In this document: positions 1 through 8,348 of the stretch, one piece after another
Numbering within the stretch: the stretch's first letter is position 1
Layout: every line of letters starts with the position of its first letter
NCBI GenBank assembly: GCA_905234245.1
Contig: CAJOGN010000017.1
Coordinates: 1 to 40,400, forward strand
DNA: 40,400 nt
From: an uncultured Lachnospiraceae bacterium
Lineage (GTDB): Bacteria; Bacillota; Clostridia; Lachnospirales; Lachnospiraceae
Direction: 5' to 3'
Translations under genes and position numbers: made by a program
Notes under the pieces: generated by a model
The model's input: the letters and a program-made list of their open reading frames with translations, nothing else
Told to the model about the DNA's origin: nothing
The model's database searches: none

Positions 1-1
1 T

Positions 2-72
2 GGCGCCATGGCCAAGTGGTAAGGCAAAGGTCTGCAACACCTCTATCACCAGTTCGAATCTGGTTGGCGCCT
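2..72 (+). tRNA. tRNA-Cys (GCA anticodon)
   Basis: The 7-bp acceptor stem GGCGCCA (2-8) pairs with TGGCGCC (65-71). The anticodon loop reads CTGCAAC, giving anticodon GCA for cysteine. The T arm carries GTTCGAATC, and the discriminator base is U (72), as expected for tRNA-Cys. The 3' CCA is not encoded, so it must be added after transcription. The promoter would lie before the window. A hairpin terminator follows at once. Confidence 0.97.
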
Positions 73-79
73 TAAATTC

Positions 80-110
80 AAGCGAATCCTAAGGGATTCG
101 CTTATTTTAT
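80..110 (+). terminator. Intrinsic terminator after tRNA-Cys
   Basis: A perfect 10-bp stem, AAGCGAATCC (80-89) with GGATTCGCTT (94-103), has a 4-nt loop and is followed by ATTTTATT. It ends the tRNA transcript just before the tyrS promoter. Confidence 0.85.
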
Positions 111-138
111 TGACGATTATTCTTCCATTAGTTATAAT
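110..138 (+). promoter_or_regulatory. Sigma-A promoter for tyrS
   Basis: TTGACG (110-115) and a perfect TATAAT (133-138) are separated by 17 nt. Transcription should start near 145, giving a leader of about 65 nt. That leader is too short for a T-box, so tyrS is apparently not T-box controlled here. Confidence 0.85.
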
Positions 139-209
139 AATACAAGTGTAAAATGTATTATAAGTAGAAGATATACATTTTCAAGAAATAAGAATAAGGA
201 AACGGATAG

Positions 210-1436
210 ATGGAATTATATGAAGAGCTTGTGCAAAGAGGACTTATTGCACAGGTTACTAACGAAGAAGAGATTAAGAATAAGATTAATAAGGGAGAAG
301 CTACATTTTACATAGGCTTCGACCCAACTGCAGACAGTTTGCATGTAGGCCACTTTATGGCACTATGTCTTATGAAGAGATTACAGATGGCAGGCAATAA
401 GCCAATCGCCCTAATTGGAGGCGGTACAGCTATGATTGGTGATCCTTCAGGAAGAACGGACATGCGCCAGATGATGACTGTAGAGACCATTAATGAGAAT
501 GTTGAGTGCTTTAAGAAGCAGATGGCAAGATTCATTGACTTTAGTGATGATAAGGCCTTACTTGTTAATAATGCAGATTGGCTAATGGACCTTAATTATC
601 TTGAGGTACTAAGAGATATTGGTTCGTATTTCTCAGTTAACAGGATGCTGGCAGCTGAGTGCTATAAGCAGCGTCTTGAGAAGGGACTTAGCTTCCTAGA
701 ATTCAATTATATGATAATGCAAAGCTATGATTTCCTTAAACTTTACGATAATTACAACTGTGTTCTTCAGTTCGGTGGAGATGACCAATGGTCTAATATG
801 ATAGGTGGTATGGAGCTAATTCGTCGTAAACGCGGGGCAGAAGCCAACGCCATGACAATCAATCTTCTCCTTAACTCAGAGGGCAAGAAGATGGGTAAGA
901 CACAGTCAGGTGCTGTATGGCTTGATCCTAACAAGACACCTCCATACAATTTCTACCAGTATTGGAGAAATGTAGATGATGCTGATGTAATTAAGTGTCT
1001 CAAGATGCTTACATTCCTTCCACTTGATGAGATTGCCAAGATGGAGGACTGGGAAGGAAGTCAGCTTAATGAAGCTAAGGACATACTTGCCTATGAATTA
1101 ACCAAGCTTGTACATGGTGAGGATGAAGCAAATAAAGCAAGAGAAGCTTCAAAAGCCCTGTTTTCAGGCAGTGGCTCGAATGAGAATATGCCTAAGAAAG
1201 AATTAAGTAATGAGGACTTTGGCGAGAATGGCACAATAGATATCTTAGGACTTCTTGTAGCTACAGAGCTTGCACCTTCACGTTCTGAAGCCAGAAGAAA
1301 TGTACAGCAGGGAGGAGTATCTGTTAACGGAGAGAAGGTAACTGATATTCATACAAACTATGGACCTGAAGCATTTGAGGAAGAGTTCATTCTCAAGAAG
1401 GGAAAGAAAAAATTCTGCAAAGTATCGATGATTTAA
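210..1436 (+). CDS. tyrS: Tyrosyl-tRNA synthetase
   Basis: This 408-residue class I aminoacyl-tRNA synthetase attaches tyrosine to tRNA-Tyr in the cytoplasm. The HIGH-type motif is HVGH near residue 46, in the context FDPTADSLHVGHF. The KMSKS-type loop is KMGKT near residue 230. The DQW segment around residue 192 is typical of TyrRS. The C-terminal 60-70 residues form an S4 RNA-binding domain (APSRSEARR.VQQGGVSVNG). The length is normal for the family. AAGGA (196-200) sits 9 nt before the ATG. The gene has its own strong promoter and no T-box. It is followed by PAP2, YdcF-like and antiporter genes on the same strand. Confidence 0.97.
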   Translation: MELYEELVQRGLIAQVTNEEEIKNKINKGEATFYIGFDPTADSLHVGHFMALCLMKRLQMAGNKPIALIGGGTAMIGDPSGRTDMRQMMTVETINENVECFKKQMARFIDFSDDKALLVNNADWLMDLNYLEVLRDIGSYFSVNRMLAAECYKQRLEKGLSFLEFNYMIMQSYDFLKLYDNYNCVLQFGGDDQWSNMIGGMELIRRKRGAEANAMTINLLLNSEGKKMGKTQSGAVWLDPNKTPPYNFYQYWRNVDDADVIKCLKMLTFLPLDEIAKMEDWEGSQLNEAKDILAYELTKLVHGEDEANKAREASKALFSGSGSNENMPKKELSNEDFGENGTIDILGLLVATELAPSRSEARRNVQQGGVSVNGEKVTDIHTNYGPEAFEEEFILKKGKKKFCKVSMI

Positions 1437-1462
1437 TATAAATTATAATTATAAAGGAGAGA

Positions 1463-2158
1463 ATGATGACAATTGATTATGCGGCGCTGGCAGCATTTGG
1501 CGCATCAGAAAAACTAACTTCCCTTGTAGAAGGCGCTAATATATTCTACTGGGATTGGGAACTTGACGTATTAAAATGGTTCTATGATATGCATGACATT
1601 TTCTTAGACAAGTTCTTTCCACTAATTACACATTTGGGAGATGCAGGAATATTCTGGATTATTCTTACAATAATACTTCTGATAATTCCTAAGACCAGAC
1701 ATATAGGTCTTGCATCATTTATAGCATTAGTACTTGATGTTATCTTGTGTAATGGTGTTATTAAGCCAATAGCTATTAGGTGCAGACCAGGTTGGTTGAT
1801 GTTCTTTACGGAAGGACCAGATTGGATTAGGAATATGGATATGCTTGTTAGCTTCCCTAATGATTATTCCTTCCCATCAGGCCATACTGCAGCAAGCTTT
1901 GCATCAGCAGTAGCCATTTTCGGAACTCTTAAGGGCAAATACAAATGGTGGGGCGTTGGAGCATTATGCCTTGCTACTTTAATTGGTATTTCAAGATTAT
2001 ATGTGTGCGTTCACTGGCCAACAGACGTTATAGCAGGAGCAGTTGTTGGTATTATATGCGGTATTGTTGGATGGGCAATTGCCAAGCCACTTTGGAAGAA
2101 GATAGACGAGAAGATACAGGCATACAAGGCTAAGAAGGCTGCTAATAAGACAGAGTAA
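1463..2158 (+). CDS. PAP2-family membrane phosphatase
   Basis: This 231-residue membrane protein belongs to the type 2 phosphatidic acid phosphatase superfamily, which dephosphorylates lipid phosphates (PA, undecaprenyl-PP or similar). All three catalytic motifs are visible: K-x6-RP (KPIAIRCRP), PSGH (PSGHTAAS) and SR-x5-H-x3-D (SRLYVCVHWPTD). Several hydrophobic segments surround them, and the tail is lysine-rich. Two tandem ATG codons are present at 1463 and 1466. AAGGAGAG ends at 1461, so the second ATG (1466) has the better spacing and may be the true start. The substrate cannot be read from the sequence; an undecaprenyl-diphosphate phosphatase role is possible but unproven. Confidence 0.9.
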   Translation: MMTIDYAALAAFGASEKLTSLVEGANIFYWDWELDVLKWFYDMHDIFLDKFFPLITHLGDAGIFWIILTIILLIIPKTRHIGLASFIALVLDVILCNGVIKPIAIRCRPGWLMFFTEGPDWIRNMDMLVSFPNDYSFPSGHTAASFASAVAIFGTLKGKYKWWGVGALCLATLIGISRLYVCVHWPTDVIAGAVVGIICGIVGWAIAKPLWKKIDEKIQAYKAKKAANKTE

Positions 2159-2171
2159 TTAGACATGTTTC

Positions 2172-2200
2172 ACCCCTTCTATAATTCTTATGGAAGGGGT
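2172..2200 (+). terminator. Possible hairpin terminator after PAP2 gene
   Basis: An 8-bp stem, ACCCCTTC (2172-2179) with GAAGGGGT (2193-2200), has a 13-nt loop. No U-run follows on the plus strand, so termination is uncertain. Confidence 0.45.
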
Positions 2201-2237
2201 AAATTAGCATAATGTATGTATTTTTTAAGGAGAAGCT

Positions 2238-2960
2238 ATGATACTTAGACTAATACTAATGGCAATTGGTATCGCTGGAATTGTAATATTTTTCCTGCCA
2301 CTAGGTAAGAAGGGTATAGCTAATGCTGGCAATATAGTGGGTTTGATACTAAGTGTATTTGTCCTGCTTTTTGGCACGTTTTCATGGCTATTTTCCCGCA
2401 ATTTCAAGATTGTACTGTGCGTAATTGCTTTGCTGATTCTAGTACTTCTTATTATTGTAAATTCTAAAATGTCTAAGGCAAAGAATAATATAGCCACTAA
2501 TCAGGATGTGGTAATTGTCCTTGGATGTACATATAAATACGGTATAAGCGAAGAGCTTAAGAATAGAATCAAGGAAGCTGCCCGCTACTTAGATAAGCAT
2601 CCTAATGCACTATGCATTGCATGTGGCAAAGTAGGAAATGGCTATTATGACACTGAGGCTGAATACATAGCAGTTGGGCTTGCTAAATATGGAATTGCTA
2701 AGAGCAGAATAATTACAGAAATGAGTTCTAATAATACAATGGAGAATTTCAAATATGCTGCACAGATCATTAATGAGAAGAATTTGTCAAGATCAGTAGC
2801 AGTTGTAACTAATGAATTCCATCAATACAGGTCTGGTATCTATGCTTCAAGATGCAGACTGAAAGCGGCAGCAATCAATGTACGAACAACCAAAATGATG
2901 TATCCAACACTATTCGTTAGAGAGGTCTTTGCCATCGTTAAATGTTGGATTAGTAAGTAA
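2238..2960 (+). CDS. YdcF/DUF218-family membrane protein
   Basis: This 240-residue protein has three hydrophobic segments in about the first 75 residues, followed by a DUF218 (YdcF/SanA/ElyC-like) domain. Family marks visible are the VVIVLGC strand at the domain start, RIKEAARYL, a G-rich turn with DTEAEYIAVGL, SSNNTMENFKYA (the conserved S-x-N-T-x-EN element) and VVTNEFHQYRSG (the TxxFHxxR element). Members of this family are linked to envelope and polysaccharide metabolism, but the biochemical function is not settled. AAGGAGA lies directly upstream of the ATG. The gene is between the PAP2 phosphatase and an ion antiporter, all on the same strand. Confidence 0.85.
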   Translation: MILRLILMAIGIAGIVIFFLPLGKKGIANAGNIVGLILSVFVLLFGTFSWLFSRNFKIVLCVIALLILVLLIIVNSKMSKAKNNIATNQDVVIVLGCTYKYGISEELKNRIKEAARYLDKHPNALCIACGKVGNGYYDTEAEYIAVGLAKYGIAKSRIITEMSSNNTMENFKYAAQIINEKNLSRSVAVVTNEFHQYRSGIYASRCRLKAAAINVRTTKMMYPTLFVREVFAIVKCWISK

Positions 2961-2970
2961 TTAAAACTAA

Positions 2971-3023
2971 TATGGGAAGGTCTGCTTAGCGATTTTCCCT
3001 ATGAGCGGGCAGACCTTACCATA
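2971..3023 (+). terminator. Long hairpin between YdcF-like gene and antiporter
   Basis: A 15-nt arm (2971-2985, ending AGGTCTGC) pairs with 3009-3023 (GCAGACCT...) with a single mismatch; the loop is 23 nt. There is no U-run after it. It may slow or end transcription, or stabilise an mRNA end; the function is not certain. Confidence 0.5.
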
Positions 3024-3059
3024 TGTGTGAATTAATAAACAAGAAAGCGAGAATACAAA

Positions 3060-4118
3060 ATGGCAACGCTTAGCGCGATAACAAGTTCTTTAATATTCAA
3101 GATAATCCTGCTTATTGTAGGATTTGTCCTATTAATTAAGGGAGCAGATTTTTTTGTTGAAGGTAGTTCTTCAGTAGCAAAGAAGCTTAAGGTTCCATCG
3201 TTAATTATCGGTATGACAATTGTTGCTATGGGAACAAGTCTTCCAGAAGCAGCCGTATCCGTATCGGCTTCAATGAACGACGCTAATTCTCTTGCAGTAA
3301 GTAACGTTGTAGGGTCTAATATATTCAACCTAATGATGGTGCTTGGTATATGTGCCCTATTCAACAAACTTAAGGTAAGTAAGGACGTTCTAAGGAGAGA
3401 CTATCCTTTCTCAATAATCTGTGCCCTATTAATGATTTTACTTGGTGTATTTGGTTTCAAAGAAGATGGCAGCTATGGAATGAATTGGGAGATGGACAGA
3501 TTTGCAGGTATTGTATACCTTGTATTATTCGTATGCTTCATCACCATTCTTATAATAAGTGCCATGAAAGCAAGGAAAAAGGCGCAGGAGACAGGAGTTC
3601 AAGCCGAGCGCTCCCTTGCAGATGAGATGGAGGATGAAGTAGCAGAGATTCCTGTATGGAAGTCCATAATATACATTGTTTTGGGAGCAGTAGCTATTAA
3701 GTTCGGCGGTGACTGGGTTGTAGATGGAGCAGTTGCCATTGCTGAGAGAATAGGCGTATCTGACACTATCATTGGTCTTACAATATGTGCAGTAGGTACA
3801 TCACTTCCTGAGCTTGTAACTTCAATTGTGGCAGCTCGTAAGAATCAGCTGGATATGGCTATTGGTAATGTAGTAGGATCTAATGTATTCAATATCCTGT
3901 TCGTATTAGGTATTGCATCTACTATTAGTCCTATTCCATTTGCAATAGAGAACATAATAGATATATGCGTGCTAATAGCTTTCTCCGTTCTAATATACAT
4001 TTTCTGTATAACGAAGAAATCTATTAATAAAGTCGAGGGTGGCGTAATGGTGGCTCTCTATGTGATATATATGGTATACGTATGTCTGCGCGAGACAGGT
4101 ATGTTTGCCATAGGATAA
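3060..4118 (+). CDS. Sodium/calcium antiporter (CaCA family, YrbG-like)
   Basis: This 352-residue integral membrane exchanger has the two inverted alpha-repeats that define the Ca2+:cation antiporter family. Alpha-1 carries GADFFVEGSSS, GMTIVAMGTSLPE and NVVGSNIFNL. Alpha-2 carries GGDWVVDGA, GLTICAVGTSLPE and NVVGSNVFNI. The paired acidic residues in the two GTSLPE motifs are the ion-binding glutamates in this family. A hydrophilic loop of about 40 residues (KARKKAQETG...DEVAEIP) separates the halves. About ten membrane segments are expected. The ribosome binding site is weak. It probably expels Ca2+ in exchange for Na+ or H+; the ion specificity is inferred from the family. Confidence 0.92.
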   Translation: MATLSAITSSLIFKIILLIVGFVLLIKGADFFVEGSSSVAKKLKVPSLIIGMTIVAMGTSLPEAAVSVSASMNDANSLAVSNVVGSNIFNLMMVLGICALFNKLKVSKDVLRRDYPFSIICALLMILLGVFGFKEDGSYGMNWEMDRFAGIVYLVLFVCFITILIISAMKARKKAQETGVQAERSLADEMEDEVAEIPVWKSIIYIVLGAVAIKFGGDWVVDGAVAIAERIGVSDTIIGLTICAVGTSLPELVTSIVAARKNQLDMAIGNVVGSNVFNILFVLGIASTISPIPFAIENIIDICVLIAFSVLIYIFCITKKSINKVEGGVMVALYVIYMVYVCLRETGMFAIG

Positions 4119-4135
4119 TTAAGGAGGATACTAAT

Positions 4136-4552
4136 ATGGGATTTATTGATGATATTTCAGAGGCAATTGCTGATGCAGGCAATGACGTAATGGAGAAGGC
4201 TAAGGAGCTTAGAGAAATAGCTAACCTTAAGCGTGAATACAGAGAGACAGAGAAGTTCGTCAAGGGCAGATATGAGAGCATTGGACGCGACTTCTATCTT
4301 AAGAATAAGGATAAGAAGAAGAAGGACCTAGGTGACATTACAGAAGCCCTCGATAAGATGGACGAGCTCCAGGAAGAAATTGAGAGACTTAAGGGCGGCG
4401 TTAACTGCCCATCCTGCAACACACTTAATAATAGCGAAGCTGTTTATTGTAATAAATGTGGTGCCAGACTTGACGAAGCACCAGAAGCTGAGGATGAGGC
4501 ACCTGAGAAGGTGGACGCTGAGGTTGTAGATGAAGAATCAAAGGATAATTAA
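4136..4552 (+). CDS. Small zinc-ribbon protein of unknown function
   Basis: This protein has 138 residues from the ATG at 4136. That start is chosen because AAGGAGGA (4121-4128) precedes it at good spacing; a longer reading frame from 4082 would run back into the antiporter gene. The N-terminal two thirds are charged and helical, with a likely coiled coil (ALDKMDELQEEIERLK). A C-terminal zinc ribbon follows, with CPSC and CNKC pairs 13 residues apart, and then an acidic tail. I do not recognise a named family. It lies 50 nt before metG, possibly in the same transcript. Confidence 0.75.
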   Translation: MGFIDDISEAIADAGNDVMEKAKELREIANLKREYRETEKFVKGRYESIGRDFYLKNKDKKKKDLGDITEALDKMDELQEEIERLKGGVNCPSCNTLNNSEAVYCNKCGARLDEAPEAEDEAPEKVDAEVVDEESKDN

Positions 4553-4601
4553 AATTATACATTACTGAATAAATTACATTTCCAAGGAAAGAGGAATAGA
4601 C

Positions 4602-6554
4602 ATGGCAAACAAGGGAAAATATTATATTACAACGGCAATTACATATACTTCTGGTAAGCCTCATATAGGTAACACCTACGAAATTGTGCTTGCTGATGCC
4701 ATTGCCAGATTCAGAAGACAGGAAGGATACGAAGTATTCTTCCAGACAGGAACTGATGAGCATGGTCAGAAGATAGAGAATAAGGCAGCTGAGGCCGGCG
4801 TTGAGCCTAAGGCCTTCGTTGACGATGTGGCAGGCACTGTTCGTGATATCTGGGATATGATGGATACAAGCTACGACAAGTTCATTCGTACAACTGATGC
4901 TGATCACGAGAAGCAGGTGCAGAAGATATTCAAGAAGCTTTATGACCAGGGTGACATCTATAAGGGCGCTTATGAGGGAATGTATTGTACCCCTTGCGAG
5001 TCCTTCTGGACAGAGTCGCAGCTTGTAGATGGCAAATGTCCTGACTGTGGCAGAGAGGTTAAGCCAGCCAAGGAAGAGGCATATTTCTTCAAAATGAGCA
5101 AATATGCTGACAGACTCATTGACTATATTAATACACATCCTGAGTTCATTCAGCCGGTGTCCCGTAAGAACGAGATGATGAATAACTTCCTACTTCCAGG
5201 ACTTACGGACCTGTGTGTGTCAAGAACTTCATTCAAGTGGGGAATTCCAGTTGATTTTGATGATAAGCATGTGGTATATGTGTGGCTTGATGCCCTTACA
5301 AACTATATTACAGGTATAGGATATGACGCTGATGGTAATTCTACGGCGCAGTACAATAAGTTTTGGCCTGCTGATTTACATCTTATTGGTAAGGATATTA
5401 TTCGTTTCCATACGATTTACTGGCCAATATTTTTAATGGCATTAGGTGAGCCACTTCCTAAACAGGTATTTGGCCATCCCTGGTTAATTCTTGCCGACGG
5501 CAAAATGAGTAAGTCTGCAGGAAATGTTATATACGCAGACGAGCTTGTTGATATATTCGGAGTTGATGCAGTTCGTTACTTCCTACTTCATGAGATGCCA
5601 TTTGAAAATGATGGTGCTATTTCCTGGGAATTAATGGTAGAGCGTACTAATTCAGAGCTTGCCAATATACTTGGAAACCTTGTTAATCGTACAATTTCTA
5701 TGAGTAACAAGTATTTTGACGGAGTAATCTTCGATAAAGAGGTTAACGAGCCTGTTGATGATGACCTTAAGGCTGTAATAACTGGTACTAAGGCAGCAGT
5801 TGAGGCTAAGATGGCTGAGCTTCGTGTTGCTGATGCAATCTCAATAATATTCGACCTGTTCCGTCGTTGTAACAAATACATTGACGAGACAATGCCTTGG
5901 GCACTTGCCAAGGATGATGATAAGAATGACAGACTAGCAACAGTTCTATATAACTTAGCTGAAGGTATAACAGTGGGAGCAACTCTACTTCATAGCTTTA
6001 TGCCATCTACGTCAGATAAGATACTAGAGCAATTCAATACAGAGCCTGTTCCATATGATGATCTTGACAAATTCGGCAACTATCCTACAGGCACATGCAT
6101 TACAAGGGAACCGCAGATTCTATTCGAAAGACTCAAGGTAGAAGACGTTCTTGAGAAGGTTGCCGCTCTTCACCATGATGAGACTAAAGAAGGTGATGTG
6201 GCACCTGGAATTGACATAGAGCCAAAAGAAGAGATAACATTTGATGAATTTGGCAAGATGCAGTTCCAAGTGGGTGAGATAATCAAATGTGAAGAAGTGC
6301 CGAACTCCAAGAAGCTTTTGTGTTCACAAGTTCGGATTGGAAGCCAAGTCAAGCAAATTGTTTCTGGAATTAAGAAGTATTATTCCCCAGAAGAAATGGT
6401 TGGAAAGAAAGTAATGGTACTCGTTAATCTTAAGAGCGCAAAGCTTGCTGGAGTGCTTTCAGAGGGAATGTTGCTCTGTGCAGAGGATGAAAAAGGTAAT
6501 TTATCACTTGTCACTCCTGAGAAGGATATGCCTAATGGCGCAGAGATTTGTTAG
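4602..6554 (+). CDS. metG: Methionyl-tRNA synthetase with C-terminal tRNA-binding domain
   Basis: This 650-residue enzyme charges tRNA-Met, including the initiator. The HIGH motif is HIGN near residue 21 (SGKPHIGNTYE). One zinc knuckle is present (CTPC...CPDC, near residues 128-146). The KMSKS loop is intact (DGKMSKSAGN, near residue 301). The anticodon-binding helices follow. From about residue 545 there is a Trbp111-type OB-fold domain (FGKMQFQVGEI, SGIKKYY, SEGMLLCAED) that aids dimerisation and tRNA binding. AAGGAAAGAGG lies before the ATG. The gene starts a metG-tatD-rsmA run with short gaps, a common clostridial order; the rnmV gene often found between tatD and rsmA is absent. Confidence 0.97.
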   Translation: MANKGKYYITTAITYTSGKPHIGNTYEIVLADAIARFRRQEGYEVFFQTGTDEHGQKIENKAAEAGVEPKAFVDDVAGTVRDIWDMMDTSYDKFIRTTDADHEKQVQKIFKKLYDQGDIYKGAYEGMYCTPCESFWTESQLVDGKCPDCGREVKPAKEEAYFFKMSKYADRLIDYINTHPEFIQPVSRKNEMMNNFLLPGLTDLCVSRTSFKWGIPVDFDDKHVVYVWLDALTNYITGIGYDADGNSTAQYNKFWPADLHLIGKDIIRFHTIYWPIFLMALGEPLPKQVFGHPWLILADGKMSKSAGNVIYADELVDIFGVDAVRYFLLHEMPFENDGAISWELMVERTNSELANILGNLVNRTISMSNKYFDGVIFDKEVNEPVDDDLKAVITGTKAAVEAKMAELRVADAISIIFDLFRRCNKYIDETMPWALAKDDDKNDRLATVLYNLAEGITVGATLLHSFMPSTSDKILEQFNTEPVPYDDLDKFGNYPTGTCITREPQILFERLKVEDVLEKVAALHHDETKEGDVAPGIDIEPKEEITFDEFGKMQFQVGEIIKCEEVPNSKKLLCSQVRIGSQVKQIVSGIKKYYSPEEMVGKKVMVLVNLKSAKLAGVLSEGMLLCAEDEKGNLSLVTPEKDMPNGAEIC

Positions 6555-6570
6555 ATAAGAGGATGTTTGT

Positions 6571-7398
6571 ATGATATTCGATAGTCATGCACATTATGAA
6601 GATGAGAGGTTCGAACCAGACAGGGGAGAACTTCTTTCTGATATGAGAAATAATAATATAGGCAGGATAATTAATGTTGGTTCAACCCTTGATACCTCTA
6701 AGGCATCCATCCTACTAAGCGAGCTGTATGAAGACATATATGCAGCAGTAGGCATCCATCCTAGTGAAGTAGCATTTCCCATAGATAGAGATATGGATAA
6801 TCCTCTAAGCATAGATGAGAGTCTTGAACTCATGCCTAAGGTATTAAGTGAAATAGAGTCTTTATCTAGCCATAAGAAATGCGTCTCAATCGGTGAGATT
6901 GGACTGGATTACTACTGGGATAAAGAAGAAGATAATCATGAGCTACAAAGACAGTGGTTTAAGGCACAGCTTAAGCTAGCCAGCAGGACAAATAAGCCTG
7001 TAATAGTTCATTCCCGTGACGCGAACCAAGAGACATTTGATATATTGAAAGAGGCCAAGGACAAACTGGGAATCGAAGCTGTAGTTCATTGCTATTCTGG
7101 CAGTGCCGAGATGGCAGTTGAATATATTAAGATGGGTTTTCTTATTGGAGTCGGCGGTGTAGTAACATTTAAGAATGGTAGAAAGCTTAGAGAGACAGTA
7201 GAAGGGATTCCTCTTGAAAGCATACTAATCGAGACTGACTGTCCATACCTTGCGCCTGAACCTTACAGGGGACAACGCAATGATTCAACTAAGCTAGAGT
7301 TCGTTACTGAGAAGATTGCAGCTCTAAAGGATGTATCTGTTAAGGAAGTGGAAGATATAACCTGGGAGAATGCCTGCAGATTCTACAAGATAGGATAG
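6571..7398 (+). CDS. tatD: TatD-family metal-dependent hydrolase
   Basis: This 275-residue TIM-barrel hydrolase has the TatD DNase signature set: DSHAHY at the N-terminus (metal-binding HxH), AVGIHPSE, GEIGLDYYWD, PVIVHSRDA, VVHCYSGS and the C-terminal ETDCPYLAPEPYRGQRN. TatD proteins are 3'-5' exonucleases/DNases and are proposed to act in DNA repair and RNA quality control. The gene starts 16 nt after metG, with AGAGG upstream, and ends 6 nt before rsmA. This points to one transcript. Confidence 0.93.
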   Translation: MIFDSHAHYEDERFEPDRGELLSDMRNNNIGRIINVGSTLDTSKASILLSELYEDIYAAVGIHPSEVAFPIDRDMDNPLSIDESLELMPKVLSEIESLSSHKKCVSIGEIGLDYYWDKEEDNHELQRQWFKAQLKLASRTNKPVIVHSRDANQETFDILKEAKDKLGIEAVVHCYSGSAEMAVEYIKMGFLIGVGGVVTFKNGRKLRETVEGIPLESILIETDCPYLAPEPYRGQRNDSTKLEFVTEKIAALKDVSVKEVEDITWENACRFYKIG

Positions 7399-7404
7399 AG
7401 ATAA

Positions 7405-8283
7405 ATGGGTAATCTAACTAATCCAACATATATATCAGCGGTGCTTAACCGTTTTGATTTTAGTTTTCAAAAGAAGTACGGTCAGAACTTTCTAATTGAT
7501 GATAATATTCTATCTAAGATAATAGATAGCGCTGAAATTACTAAGGAAGACACGGTACTTGAGATTGGACCGGGTATAGGTACAATGACAGAAGAGCTTG
7601 CGAAAGCGGCTTCAGAGGTCATTTGTGTGGAAATTGACAGTCATCTTATACCAATTCTTGAAGACACCTTATTTAATTATAGCAACATTACTATAATTAA
7701 TAATGATATATTAAAAACTGACATAGAAGAAATATCAAATAAATATAATAATGGCAAGCCATTTAAGGTTGTTGCCAATCTTCCTTATTACATTACCACA
7801 CCAATAATAATGCAGCTATTAGAAAACAAGCTGCCTATTGAATCTATAACAGTAATGGTGCAAAAGGAAGTGGCGCAGCGTATGATAACAGGACCTGGCT
7901 CTAAGGACTACGGTGCTTTGTCTCTAGCGGTGCAGTATTATACTAAGCCTGAGATAGTATGTGATGTGCCAGCTAATTGCTTTATGCCAAAGCCTAATGT
8001 AGATTCAACAGTAATCAAATTAACAGTAAATCAAGAATATACTACTGTGGTGGATAATGAAGAGTTGTTATTTGACTGTATAAGGGCATCTTTTAATCAG
8101 CGTCGAAAGACCTTATCAAACGGCTTGAAAAACTATCCGAAGTTAAACTTGGATAAAGAACAAATCGCTAAAGCCCTTTCTAAAGCGAACTTAAGGCAAG
8201 ATATACGAGGCGAAGTCCTGACTTTAGACGAATTTATAGAATTGTCAAATATTATCAATCAGATACAAAACGAAGACATATAA
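7405..8283 (+). CDS. rsmA: 16S rRNA (adenine(1518)-N(6)/adenine(1519)-N(6))-dimethyltransferase
   Basis: This 292-residue RsmA/KsgA enzyme dimethylates two adjacent adenosines near the 3' end of 16S rRNA late in 30S assembly, using S-adenosylmethionine. Visible motifs are GQNFLIDDNIL at the N-terminus, the SAM-binding VLEIGPGIGTMTEEL (motif I), the acidic VEID (motif II), the catalytic NLPYYITTPI (motif IV) and the basic C-terminal FNQRRKTLSNGL. It is the last gene of the metG-tatD-rsmA run. Its start lies 6 nt after the tatD stop, with a weak ribosome binding site inside the tatD end. Confidence 0.96.
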   Translation: MGNLTNPTYISAVLNRFDFSFQKKYGQNFLIDDNILSKIIDSAEITKEDTVLEIGPGIGTMTEELAKAASEVICVEIDSHLIPILEDTLFNYSNITIINNDILKTDIEEISNKYNNGKPFKVVANLPYYITTPIIMQLLENKLPIESITVMVQKEVAQRMITGPGSKDYGALSLAVQYYTKPEIVCDVPANCFMPKPNVDSTVIKLTVNQEYTTVVDNEELLFDCIRASFNQRRKTLSNGLKNYPKLNLDKEQIAKALSKANLRQDIRGEVLTLDEFIELSNIINQIQNEDI

Positions 8284-8348
8284 CAGATAAAAAAGGGGAG
8301 ATAAACAGTTATAAATAATAGCAATTCTAAGCGAAACGGAGTGCTGAT

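Noticed and set aside
145..209. T-box riboswitch before tyrS
   Set aside because: The leader is only about 65 nt and lacks a specifier loop, a T-box sequence and a terminator.
4425..5138. 237-residue minus-strand reading frame across the zinc-ribbon gene and metG
   Set aside because: It lies opposite well-supported genes, has no ribosome binding site and its translation looks like antisense of MetRS.
7398..7405. rnmV (ribonuclease M5) between tatD and rsmA
   Set aside because: The gap is only 6 nt and no Toprim protein is present in the window.
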